Assembly: GCA_030016765.1 (NCBI GenBank)
Contig: JASEJS010000022.1
Location: 1-10,173 of the forward strand
Direction of reading: 5' to 3'
Length of the DNA: 10,173 nt
Origin: Patescibacteria group bacterium
GTDB taxonomy: Bacteria > Patescibacteriota > Minisyncoccia > Minisyncoccales > JASEJS01
In this document: positions 1 to 6,539 of the stretch, piece after piece
How the letters are laid out: every line of letters starts with the position of its first letter
Numbering within the stretch: position 1 is the stretch's first letter
Notes under the pieces: model-generated
Database searches by the model: none
Told to the model about the DNA's origin: nothing
The model's input: the letters and a program-made list of their open reading frames with translations, nothing else
Position numbers and translations under genes: made by a program

Positions 1-2
1 AT

Positions 3-320
3 ATTCATCCCAACCACCCCAAGGGGCGGGGGCTTTCTAACGGGGTAAATAAAGACCCAGATGAAATTCTTAAATTAGCCAGAAAAAGAAAAATTTATTT
101 AGACGACGGCTGGAGAAAAAGCCCGATAGTTCCTCCTGACACCGAAATTGAAAAAATGGGATATACTCTTGGCAGTTGTCCCCGAGCAGAAAAAATTGCC
201 AATTCAATTTTGAATCTACCAACCCATATTAATATTTCAAAAAAGAGGCTCAAAAGATCATTAATTTTCTTAGACAACTTTCATAATATAATTTCTACGA
301 CCGTGAAAAATATACTATAA
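3..320 (+). CDS. DegT/DnrJ/EryC1/StrS-family sugar aminotransferase, C-terminal end (5' truncated by window edge)
   Basis: The reading frame is open from base 3 to a TAA at 318-320 and gives about 105 residues of a C-terminus. The text CPRAEKIANSILNLPTH, preceded by a Gly/Pro-rich stretch and a basic segment, matches the C-terminal small domain of PLP-dependent DegT-type sugar aminotransferases, where an 'AE.i...iLsLPlhp' pattern is nearly universal. Such enzymes convert keto-sugar nucleotides to amino-sugar nucleotides for surface glycans. The catalytic lysine and cofactor-binding region lie upstream of this window, so activity and exact substrate cannot be judged. The neighbouring FemAB-type and GT39-type genes fit a cell-surface setting. 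The last roughly 25 residues, after the LPTH motif, are less conserved and overlap the promoter-like block of the next gene. The family call is fairly firm; the substrate is unknown. Confidence 0.72.
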   Translation: MHPNHPKGRGLSNGVNKDPDEILKLARKRKIYLDDGWRKSPIVPPDTEIEKMGYTLGSCPRAEKIANSILNLPTHINISKKRLKRSLIFLDNFHNIISTTVKNIL

Positions 321-321
321 T
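286..321 (+). promoter_or_regulatory. Promoter/operator-like block before the Cas2-like gene
   Basis: A perfect -10 box TATAAT lies at 316-321, with the ATG only nine bases further at 331. No good TTGACA-type -35 is present. In its place, at 297-304, is ACGACCGT, the core of an imperfect palindrome spanning about 290-311 (7 of 11 pairs by my count). A closely similar block with the same 19-nt spacing from ACG to the -10 lies at 861-896 before the next gene. The block overlaps the end of the upstream aminotransferase gene, so it would give the regulator its own transcription start. The promoter call rests on the -10; the operator role is inference. Confidence 0.5.
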
Positions 322-330
322 AGAGAAGGT

Positions 331-861
331 ATGAAATTATTTATTACTGATAAACTTCTTTGGGATTTATATAATTTTTTAGAAAAAATCGGTGATATTC
401 ATGATATATTTTCTCCCCGGCCCTGGAAGGAAGTTTGGTGTCCTGAGCTTCATAAATTTTGGTATGAGCGGAGGAAAAGACAAGATAGAAAAAATTTTAG
501 TCAACTTATTTATTATTTAAAAAAGAAAGGATATATAAAAATTAAAAATTTAGAACAAAAGCAAGCAGTTCTTATTACTAAAAAGGGAGCAGATAAAGTT
601 TTAAAAATTAAATTTAAAATACAAGATAAAAAGAAAAGGCCTGATGAAAAATGGCAAATGATAATTTTTGATATTCCCGAGAAAAAACGCCATTTACGGG
701 ATTTATTAAGAGAATATCTTCATCTTTTAGGTTATAAGATGCTTCAACAAAGCGTTTGGATTTGCCCCTACGATGTTTTAAAGGAAACCGAGGCTATTTT
801 GAGGAAATACTCTTTGGATCCTTATGTTAAACTATTTTTAATCGAAGAAGTGGAGTTATAG
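331..861 (+). CDS. Winged-helix plus Cas2-like domain protein (PaaX-like putative regulator)
   Basis: This is a 176-residue soluble protein. Residues about 1-95 are basic and helix-rich, and 45-92 read like a winged helix (helices, then a KKKGYIKIKN wing and an ITKKGADKVLK end). Residues 107-176 match the ferredoxin-like Cas2 fold: strand 1 MIIFDIPEKKR with an Asp at 114 where Cas2 carries its metal ligand, then a helix rich in Leu/Arg, then GYKMLQQSVWICP, the equivalent of the Cas2 'G...vQ.SVf' strand. The same two-part arrangement is known from the PaaX family of transcriptional repressors, and lone copies are common in Patescibacteria, where they are often auto-annotated as Cas2. No cas1 or CRISPR array is in the window. 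The ATG sits 9 nt after a TATAAT; the AGAAGG just before it is too close to act as a ribosome site. I favour a DNA-binding regulator over a CRISPR adaptation subunit; nuclease activity cannot be excluded. Confidence 0.75.
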   Translation: MKLFITDKLLWDLYNFLEKIGDIHDIFSPRPWKEVWCPELHKFWYERRKRQDRKNFSQLIYYLKKKGYIKIKNLEQKQAVLITKKGADKVLKIKFKIQDKKKRPDEKWQMIIFDIPEKKRHLRDLLREYLHLLGYKMLQQSVWICPYDVLKETEAILRKYSLDPYVKLFLIEEVEL

Positions 862-896
862 TATAAATTCAACGGCCGTAGAAATTGTATTATAAG
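861..896 (+). promoter_or_regulatory. Promoter/operator-like block before the FemAB-type gene
   Basis: A -10-like TATAAG lies at 891-896, seven bases before the ATG at 904. At 868-883 is TTCAACGGCCGTAGAA, a palindrome with a single mismatched pair around a perfect ACGGCCGT (872-879); allowing two mismatches it extends to 865-886 (9 of 11 pairs). It occupies the -35 position. The whole block matches 286-321 at about 26 of 36 positions with no gaps. It starts on the last base of the upstream stop codon, so it is almost entirely intergenic. Regulation by a dimeric repressor is an inference from the symmetry. Confidence 0.45.
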
Positions 897-903
897 TTGT
901 TTT

Positions 904-1965
904 ATGAATTTAAGGTTACAAGAGATAACAAATAAAAATGTTTGGGAAGATTTTCTTTTAGGATGCAATGAGAAAACTTTTTTGGCTTCCTGGAATTGGG
1001 GAGAATTTAATAAATTGATGGGAAATAAAATTTGGAGATTGGGGATATCTGAAAATAATAATTTATTGGCCAGTAGTTTAATAATTAAAATCCAGGCTAA
1101 AAGGGGAAATTTTTTATTTTTACCCCATGGACCAAATATAAATTCAAAATTCAAAATTCAAAATTCAAAATTATTAGAGATATTATTGGAGAAATTAAAA
1201 GAAATTGCCAAGAAGGAAAAGGTGGATTTTATCAGAATAGCTCCGATTTGGGAAAGAAATGAGAAAAATATTAAAGTTTTCAAAGATTTGGGTTTAAGAA
1301 TAGCTCCAATTCATATTCACCCTGAACTAACTTGGGAGCTTGATATAACTCTGCCAGAAGAAGATCTTTTAATGCAAATGAGAAAGACTACTCGCTATTT
1401 AATAAGGAGAGCTCAAAAAAATAAAGAAATTGAGATTTGGCAAAGTAAAAATTTAAAAGATCTTGAAAAATTTAATAAGTTATATCAAGAAGTTGTTAAT
1501 CGACATCATTTTGTACCTTTTTCCTTAGATTATTTAAAAAATGAATTTTTAGCTTTTAACTCTGATAATCAAATTTCTTTATTTTTTGGGAGATACCGAG
1601 GAGAAATAATTTCTTCAGCCATAATTATTTTTTGGCAAAATATGGCCTTTTATCATCATGGAGCTTCCCGGCTAAAATATCCAAAAATTCCAGTATCTTA
1701 TCTTTTACAATGGAGAATAATTCAAGAAGCAAAAAAGAGAAATTGTAAAGTTTATAACTTTTGGGGTATTGCCCCAGTTTCAATTATCCATAATCAATTA
1801 TCAATTATTAATAAGAACCATCCTTGGGCTGGCCTTACCTTATTTAAGACAGGTTTTGGTGGATATAAAAAAGAATATGTTAAAACTCAGGATTTGATAC
1901 TTTCTAAAAAATATTGGCTAAATTACCTTATTGAGAAATTGAGAAAAACTAAAAGAGGATTATAA
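904..1965 (+). CDS. FemAB-type peptidoglycan interpeptide-bridge aminoacyltransferase
   Basis: A 353-residue protein of the FemABX family, which has two GNAT-like domains and adds amino acids from aminoacyl-tRNA to the peptidoglycan stem peptide at the inner face of the membrane. Seen in the sequence: an early FLASWNWGEF motif (about 26-35), an RIAPIWE strand (111-117), TWELDI followed by MRKTTRYLIRRAQ (143-171), which is the very typical 'LDLs...eeLl..mrk.tRy.irkA' segment of the first GNAT domain, and the C-terminal HPWAGLTLFKTGFGGYKKEY (306-325) seen across the family. There is no signal peptide or membrane segment. Length is typical (330-420). Two low-complexity heptamer repeats sit inside the gene (residues 80-89 and 292-304), the second between FWGIAP and HPWAG, where relatives as I recall them have a short linker. 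The start is the ATG at 904, close to a -10 box with no ribosome site. Which amino acid is added cannot be told. Confidence 0.82.
   Translation: MNLRLQEITNKNVWEDFLLGCNEKTFLASWNWGEFNKLMGNKIWRLGISENNNLLASSLIIKIQAKRGNFLFLPHGPNINSKFKIQNSKLLEILLEKLKEIAKKEKVDFIRIAPIWERNEKNIKVFKDLGLRIAPIHIHPELTWELDITLPEEDLLMQMRKTTRYLIRRAQKNKEIEIWQSKNLKDLEKFNKLYQEVVNRHHFVPFSLDYLKNEFLAFNSDNQISLFFGRYRGEIISSAIIIFWQNMAFYHHGASRLKYPKIPVSYLLQWRIIQEAKKRNCKVYNFWGIAPVSIIHNQLSIINKNHPWAGLTLFKTGFGGYKKEYVKTQDLILSKKYWLNYLIEKLRKTKRGL
1143..1170 (+). repeat. Four perfect tandem copies of TTCAAAA inside femAB
   Basis: Bases 1143-1170 are exactly four copies of the 7-mer TTCAAAA and encode part of an Asn/Ser/Lys/Phe-rich loop at residues 80-89. 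Because seven is not a multiple of three, gain or loss of one copy would shift the reading frame. The gene is open in the present form. Confidence 0.9.
1781..1808 (+). repeat. Four heptamers of CAATTAT type inside femAB
   Basis: Bases 1781-1808 read as CAATTAT, CCATAAT, CAATTAT, CAATTAT: three perfect copies and one variant of a 7-mer. They encode most of the segment between the conserved FWGIAP and HPWAG motifs (residues about 293-302), where the family usually has a short variable linker. Confidence 0.85.
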
Positions 1966-1982
1966 AATAAATGCTTTATTGG

Positions 1983-1991
1983 TGCTCTAAT
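1983..1991 (+). promoter_or_regulatory. Possible extended -10 before ftsQ
   Basis: TG at 1983-1984, one base, then TCTAAT at 1986-1991 form an extended -10-like element. Transcription would begin near 1998, giving a leader of about 11 bases before the ATG at 2009. No -35 is recognisable, and ftsQ may instead be read through from femAB 43 bases upstream. Confidence 0.25.
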
Positions 1992-2008
1992 TTATTCTTT
2001 CAATTTCA

Positions 2009-2815
2009 ATGAGGAAATGGCAGGCTTTTAGAAAACCCTATAGAGTTAAAAGAAAAAAATCGATTTTTAAAAACCGATTTTTTTGGCTGGGAATTTTGAT
2101 CTTAATTGGAATAGGAACTATTTTTTATTTTTTATTCTTTTCTGAAATTTTTCAGGTGAAAAAGATAATTGTCACTGGCGAAGATAGAGTTTTTAAAGAG
2201 CCTGTCCAGTCAATTGTCCAAAAGGAGTTAGAGAGAGAAATATTATTTTTCAAAACAAAAAGTATTTTTTTAGTGGATTTAGAGAGAATCAGAAAAAATC
2301 TTTTAAACCAAATTCCTCAAATAGAAGTAATTGGAATCCAACGGCTTTATCCTGATGGGTTAGGTATATGGGTAATAAAAAGAAAAGGAATAGGAATTTT
2401 TTGTCGAAATGACTCTTGCTTTTTGTTGGATCCAAATGGAGTAATTTTTGAAAAAGCTCCAGAAAAATCAGATTTTTTAAGAATAAAATATGGAAAATTT
2501 AAGGAGGAGTTAAAATTAGGGGAAAGAGTAATTGAAAAAGAGAAATTATCTCAGATTTTAGAAATTGAATCTAAACTAAAAGATTTAAATATTTCCCTCG
2601 TTGAAATTTCAATAATATCTGAGGAAAGATTAAATGCTCTTACTTCAGAAGGTTGGGAAATTTATCTTAATCCTATCAAAGACCTAGAATGGCAATTAGT
2701 CAAACTTGGTTTAGTTTTAAAAGAAAGAATTCCTCCTGATAAAAGAAAGAGTCTTAAATATATTGATTTAAGATTTGAAAAAATTTATATCTTTCCAGAA
2801 ACTTATCGAGAATAA
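2009..2815 (+). CDS. ftsQ: FtsQ/DivIB-type cell-division protein
   Basis: A 268-residue bitopic membrane protein with the FtsQ/DivIB plan: a short, strongly basic cytoplasmic tail (residues 1-23), one hydrophobic membrane helix (about 24-44, WLGILILIGIGTIFYFLFF), then an extracytoplasmic part that opens with a POTRA-like strand (FQVKKIIVTG, 48-57) and ends in YIDLRFEKIYIFP (about 251-263), matching the C-terminal 'yIDLRf.n.vyv' strand of the family. FtsQ links the early and late divisome and binds FtsB/FtsL. Length is typical. Two cysteines flank FCRNDSC (about 131-137), so a disulfide-closed turn is possible outside the membrane. The ATG at 2009 follows a 43-nt gap; no ribosome site is visible. 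Its 3' end is 10 nt from the end of a convergent gene, with no strong terminator between them. The family call rests on architecture and the terminal motif, since FtsQ sequences diverge greatly. Confidence 0.75.
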   Translation: MRKWQAFRKPYRVKRKKSIFKNRFFWLGILILIGIGTIFYFLFFSEIFQVKKIIVTGEDRVFKEPVQSIVQKELEREILFFKTKSIFLVDLERIRKNLLNQIPQIEVIGIQRLYPDGLGIWVIKRKGIGIFCRNDSCFLLDPNGVIFEKAPEKSDFLRIKYGKFKEELKLGERVIEKEKLSQILEIESKLKDLNISLVEISIISEERLNALTSEGWEIYLNPIKDLEWQLVKLGLVLKERIPPDKRKSLKYIDLRFEKIYIFPETYRE

Positions 2816-2825
2816 TCGGGTGTTG

Positions 2826-4607
2826 TTAATTAATATAATAAACAAAGATTGAATAGCCAATTTTTGTTATTGGTTCATATCTATCGAGCCAATGGTAATA
2901 GCCGTAAGGCTGATCGAATCCAAGAACTGGTTCGCCTCGCCCACCTTGTAAAAAAGTTGCAGATATGGCTAAATAACTTCCTTTAGGTAAGTCTTTTGGA
3001 TCTCTTTTTCCCCACCAAGGGAGATATTTTTCTTTTAAATAATATTTGGCATCTCCACCACCGAAATAATCAACATAGATTTTCTCAATTTTATAATCAT
3101 CAACCCATTTTTTTAATCTTTTCAAATCCTGACCCCAATCTAAATTTGAATTGACAGTATAGATATATCCATTATTTGGTCCGCCTGCTATTTCATTAAA
3201 ATAAGCTAAAAAATGAGGATAAATGGAAATTACCGAAGTAGCTTGCCATAAAATAAGAACTCCCAAAATGAGATATTTCAATTTTAAAAATGGTGCTTTT
3301 AGCCAATTTATTGTCATTGCGCTAACCAAGACAAAAGTAAAGGGGAAAGCAGGCAATAAATGTCGAACTCCAATATTGAGATTAGAAATTAAAGAAGTTG
3401 TCCAATAAATTCCAATAAAAGTGAGCATAGCAAATTCTGGGAAATGATTTTTAATCCAGATTTTAGTTCGCTGAAAAGTATTTTGCCAAAAGGGTTTTTT
3501 AATTAGCCAAGCAGTGTATAAAAGAGCAATAATAGTTAAAATATGCAGAGTTAAAGGCTCTTTTATTAAATAAACTATTGGAAAATAATTCTTCCAACCA
3601 GCTGCAGAAACTTCGCCCAAAAAATAGGTAGTGTGGCCAGCTGATGCTCTCTGAACAGCTAAAGATAATCCCAAACCATAATGAGCATAGGCTCTTAAGA
3701 TGGGTTTAGTTGAGGCCCAAACCAATATTTCTCTAATTATTGGAAAAGGAGTAGAACCTAATAAAAATTCAGTATCTCTAGCTTGTCTATTTGTTGGGTA
3801 ATTCCAAATATGATATTGATAAACTATTCCAATTAAAATAAAACCGATTATAAATACAAAAGCTAAAATTTTTAAAGTTTGAAAAAATTTTTCAGATTTA
3901 ATTAACCACCAGATTAAACTTAAAATTACAAAAAAAGGAATTAAAAGAATTACTGAGAATTTACAAAGCTCAGCTAAACCGAAACTAATGCCAGCCAAAA
4001 TAATATTTTTTTTACCCCCACACCAAATTTTTGGTTGTGGGGGTTTATTTGGATTTTGAAGAGCTTTTACAAAATAATAAGTAGCAATAAATATTCCAGC
4101 TGCAGCTCCCACATCAGTAGTAACCAATCTCCCATGAGATATGAAAGTTGGGGAAAAAGAAAATAAAAATAAAGAAAAAAGAGCAGCTTTATTTCCAAAC
4201 AATTCTCTGCTCCATTTAAAAACATAAAAGCCAAGTAAAATTAAAATCAAAATCATTGGGAGCCGGCCCAAAAAGAGCATTTGATCAGCTGGATTACCCG
4301 AATGATAAAGAAAATAATAACCAAATCCCCATTGACCATTGATATCTTCTTTCCAAGCATCAATTTCTGAGGGAAAATTTATATTTTTGATAAAAAGTAA
4401 AGGAAGGGCAGCTAAATCTTTCAACAAAGGCGGATGTTCAGGATTTAACCTCATATCCTTTTTAGTTAAATAAGAGTAGCCAGCTGGCAAATGGGCAACT
4501 TCATCCATAGTGGCAGAATCATCTTTCATACTGAAAAGAGAAATTGAAAATAAGAATATTAATAAAGTGACAGCTATAATATTTATTAGTCGATTATCTA
4601 ATTTCAT
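2826..4607 (-). CDS. Multi-pass GT39/ArnT-like membrane glycosyltransferase (PMT_2 type)
   Basis: A 593-residue polytopic membrane protein. After the first membrane helix (about 8-26) the outward loop carries MDEVAHLPAGY with the Asp-Glu pair at 35-36, followed by RLNPEHPPLLKDL (53-65). This is the signature of GT39/GT83 lipid-linked-sugar transferases (ArnT, protein O-mannosyltransferase relatives), in which the acidic residues act in catalysis. About ten further hydrophobic segments follow. The soluble C-terminal part starts near NSNLDWGQDLKRLKKWV, a phrase I associate with GT39-like proteins in many bacteria. Such enzymes move a sugar from a polyprenyl-phosphate donor to a protein or glycan outside the membrane; donor and acceptor are unknown here. 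The ATG lies inside the end of the preceding minus-strand gene (14-nt overlap), so the two are probably translationally coupled. A GC-rich palindrome encodes residues 188-198 and looks like an insertion. Confidence 0.8.
   Translation of the reverse strand: MKLDNRLINIIAVTLLIFLFSISLFSMKDDSATMDEVAHLPAGYSYLTKKDMRLNPEHPPLLKDLAALPLLFIKNINFPSEIDAWKEDINGQWGFGYYFLYHSGNPADQMLFLGRLPMILILILLGFYVFKWSRELFGNKAALFSLFLFSFSPTFISHGRLVTTDVGAAAGIFIATYYFVKALQNPNKPPQPKIWCGGKKNIILAGISFGLAELCKFSVILLIPFFVILSLIWWLIKSEKFFQTLKILAFVFIIGFILIGIVYQYHIWNYPTNRQARDTEFLLGSTPFPIIREILVWASTKPILRAYAHYGLGLSLAVQRASAGHTTYFLGEVSAAGWKNYFPIVYLIKEPLTLHILTIIALLYTAWLIKKPFWQNTFQRTKIWIKNHFPEFAMLTFIGIYWTTSLISNLNIGVRHLLPAFPFTFVLVSAMTINWLKAPFLKLKYLILGVLILWQATSVISIYPHFLAYFNEIAGGPNNGYIYTVNSNLDWGQDLKRLKKWVDDYKIEKIYVDYFGGGDAKYYLKEKYLPWWGKRDPKDLPKGSYLAISATFLQGGRGEPVLGFDQPYGYYHWLDRYEPITKIGYSIFVYYIN
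4014..4044. repeat. GC-rich palindrome embedded in a glycosyltransferase gene
   Basis: ACCCCCACA at 4014-4022 pairs perfectly with TGTGGGGGT at 4036-4044 (9 bp, mostly G-C), and the inner bases continue the symmetry with mismatches (CC at 4023-4024, GG at 4033-4034). It stands out from the AT-rich surroundings and encodes a hydrophilic stretch PPQPKIWCGG between membrane helices. In the neighbouring text NPN...KNIILAGISFGLAEL the conserved part appears to resume directly after it, which is why I suspect an in-frame insertion. Confidence 0.7.
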
Positions 4608-6240
4608 AGATTAGAATTCTGTTTTCTTTTTTGAATTTTCCTTGAGGAAATCTTTGTGAGAGCTCTTTGAACAGCTCTTTATCACATTTCATGGTTAAAA
4701 TTACAGTTTCTTTTTTTGGCTCAATTTGAGTTAAATTTTCAGGCAGTAAATAAGTGGCTCGAGGCTTCCCAAATTTAGTTCTCTCAATAAACATTATAGT
4801 TTGGGCTGGCATAGGAATGCCATCTGGATAAGGAACTGGTACCCCTGATTGATTCACTATCACATATTTTTGAGTTTCAGGGGATAAAGAATTTAAATAA
4901 TTTCCCATATCTACATAATCTTTTGAAAAAGCATCTTCAACTTCAGGAAGATTTGCCCAATTCAGAAAATATTTACAAAATTGTCCGTAAGTAATAACCA
5001 CAAAGAACAAAGCACAAAGAACAATTAACAATTTTTTAGCCACAATGATTTTGTTGAGATATTGGTAAACCCACCAACCACCTAATCCCGCAAAAATATA
5101 AACTACTGGAATTACCCCAATTGTTCTTAAACTATGAGGAATTCCTTCATAAGTTAAAATTCCTGGCAAAAGCATGAAAAAAAACCAAACTATTAGAAAA
5201 CCAAAAATTGCAAAAACTTCCGTGCTCCAGTGCACGAAACATTTTGTCAATTTGGAGAATACAAAAAAGAACCCAATTAAAAACAATATTCCCACTGGCC
5301 AGAATAATTGGGGAGAACCAGCAAAATTATGACGCCAATTTGGGTCTCCATAAAAATTGAACATTGCTAAATGCAAAATTAGAGATTTTCCAAAGGCAGC
5401 AAATTGGGAAAAAGGCGGATTAGAGTCTTGAGCAAAAATTGAAACTTTAGCAATTCGAGAAATAAAATATTCGGGATTTTGAAGAAAATAAATTCCCAGA
5501 GGTATGGCTATTAAAATAATTATTAACAAAAATAAATCTATCTTCCACCAGCCATTTTGAAGATACATTTTATTCAAAAGCCATCTCCAATTTTTTTGAA
5601 CTGGATTTTTTTTAAAGTAGTCAATTAATTTTAAAATTAGAAATATTATTAAAATTAAGAGAGCTATCCGAAAAGGAATATAGGTATAAAAACCAAGCCC
5701 CCAAAATATTCCAGAGATTATAAAATCAGAAAGATTTTTCTTCCGAAAAGCCCGAAATAAAAAATAAAAAGCAAATACTAAGATAAAGGGAACTAAAATT
5801 CCTCGAAAGCCAATCCGAGAAAAATTGGTATGCCAAAAAGAAATAGCTAAGAAAAAACTGGAAAGCAGGGCTACTACTTTGCTGTTAATTTTCAATGGTT
5901 GATTATTAATTTTTTTGAATAATTCTTTAGTAAGCAAATACAATCCTAAAACTGTTAAAATTCCAATAATGGCAGAGACAATTTTTATTGACCAAATACT
6001 AACACCAAAAATTGAAAAAGATAAAAAAATTAAGTTAATAAAAAGACCCTCACGGCCATTGTTTTCAGGATAAAAGATTTTTCCTGGATTAGAAATAGCT
6101 TCATTTCCATTAATAGCTTCGTCTGGATAAAGCCCGGGGGGGATTGAATCTAAATGCCATAACCTGAAAAAACCTGCTACAGCGAGAATTAAAAAAAGTA
6201 TTAAAATTGTTCTATTTCTTTGAAAAAAATTTAAAACCAT
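4594..6240 (-). CDS. Second GT39/ArnT-like membrane glycosyltransferase
   Basis: A 548-residue polytopic protein from the ATG at 6240; an in-frame GTG at 6249 would add three residues and is less likely. The first membrane helix (about 11-26) is followed by GLYPDEAINGNEA with the Asp-Glu pair at 40-41, the same catalytic-loop position as in the neighbouring gene and typical of ArnT-like GT39 enzymes. Roughly ten more hydrophobic segments follow, with GILTYEGIPHSLRTIG (a conserved outer-loop phrase in this group) around residue 370, then a soluble C-terminal domain of about 130 residues. It is the promoter-proximal gene of a two-gene minus-strand unit and overlaps the next start by 14 nt. Despite the shared plan the two proteins are clearly different in sequence, so they are probably old paralogues acting on different sugars or steps of one pathway. 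Substrates are unknown. A run of heptamers (4999-5033) lies in one membrane-helix coding stretch. Confidence 0.8.
   Translation of the reverse strand: MVLNFFQRNRTILILFLILAVAGFFRLWHLDSIPPGLYPDEAINGNEAISNPGKIFYPENNGREGLFINLIFLSFSIFGVSIWSIKIVSAIIGILTVLGLYLLTKELFKKINNQPLKINSKVVALLSSFFLAISFWHTNFSRIGFRGILVPFILVFAFYFLFRAFRKKNLSDFIISGIFWGLGFYTYIPFRIALLILIIFLILKLIDYFKKNPVQKNWRWLLNKMYLQNGWWKIDLFLLIIILIAIPLGIYFLQNPEYFISRIAKVSIFAQDSNPPFSQFAAFGKSLILHLAMFNFYGDPNWRHNFAGSPQLFWPVGILFLIGFFFVFSKLTKCFVHWSTEVFAIFGFLIVWFFFMLLPGILTYEGIPHSLRTIGVIPVVYIFAGLGGWWVYQYLNKIIVAKKLLIVLCALFFVVITYGQFCKYFLNWANLPEVEDAFSKDYVDMGNYLNSLSPETQKYVIVNQSGVPVPYPDGIPMPAQTIMFIERTKFGKPRATYLLPENLTQIEPKKETVILTMKCDKELFKELSQRFPQGKFKKENRILIYEIR
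4999..5033. repeat. Five degenerate heptamers inside the second glycosyltransferase
   Basis: On the plus strand 4999-5033 divides into CACAAAG, AACAAAG, CACAAAG, AACAATT, AACAATT: five consecutive 7-mers of one family. On the coding (minus) strand they encode a hydrophobic membrane helix (KLLIVLCALFFVV). Confidence 0.75.
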
Positions 6241-6288
6241 TATCAGCACGCATTAAGATAATTTTTTATTTATTGCCTATATTGAATT

Positions 6289-6317
6289 ATTCTATCTCTT
6301 TAGCAATTTTGAATCAA
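6289..6317 (-). promoter_or_regulatory. Sigma70-type promoter candidate for the two glycosyltransferases
   Basis: On the minus strand TTGATT (6317-6312) is followed, after exactly 17 bases, by TAGAAT (6294-6289): 4/6 and 5/6 matches to the consensus boxes. Transcription would start near 6282, leaving a leader of about 40 bases before the ATG at 6240, unlike the near-leaderless arrangement of the plus-strand genes. Confidence 0.45.
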
Positions 6318-6394
6318 CAATAAACAAATCTCAAACAGAATAATTTTTAAAGAGCTTAATGTTTTTATCTCATTATTTGGATTTCTTCCTCATT

Positions 6395-6430
6395 AGTTGA
6401 CTTTTACGACACCTGTAGAAAAAGTCAACT
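6395..6430. promoter_or_regulatory. 11-bp inverted repeat AGTTGACTTTT / AAAAGTCAACT upstream of grpE
   Basis: AGTTGACTTTT (6395-6405) and AAAAGTCAACT (6420-6430) are perfect inverse copies around a 14-base spacer. No gene ends here on either strand, so a terminator role is unlikely. The arms share the word TTGACTTT with the grpE -35 area (6540-6547). It could be an operator for one or both divergent units. It is not the CIRCE element. Confidence 0.45.
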
Positions 6431-6539
6431 TATTAAGCTAATACTACTAACCTCAATTGTTGAAATCTTCAAAAGAAAGTTAAAAATTATCCAGGCCAAT
6501 TTTTATTGATAGATTTTTCACCAAACTCACTATTGACTC

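Noticed and set aside
95..277. Minus-strand reading frame opposite the aminotransferase end
   Set aside because: It lies wholly opposite a recognisable DegT-family C-terminus and shows no motif of its own.
331..861. A CRISPR-Cas adaptation locus, suggested by the Cas2-like domain
   Set aside because: No direct-repeat/spacer array, cas1 or other cas gene is visible in the window, and the protein has an extra winged-helix half as in PaaX-type repressors.
822..1154. Minus-strand reading frame opposite the start of femAB
   Set aside because: It overlaps two supported plus-strand genes and the promoter-like block between them, and has no recognisable domain.
2816..2845. Bidirectional terminator between convergent ftsQ and the glycosyltransferase
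   Set aside because: Only a weak TTGTT/AACAA stem in AT-rich DNA is present; there is no GC-rich hairpin with a T run.
3223..3408. Plus-strand reading frame inside the first glycosyltransferase
   Set aside because: It is antisense to membrane-helix coding sequence of a well-supported GT39-type gene and has no motif.
5221..5236. Short hairpin CGTGC...GCACG in the second glycosyltransferase as an inserted element
   Set aside because: The stem is only 5 bp, and the encoded residues fit without an obvious interruption, so it is not distinguishable from chance.
6395..6430. Rho-independent terminator at the inverted repeat
   Set aside because: No gene ends near it on either strand, and the long spacer and lack of a following T run do not fit a terminator.
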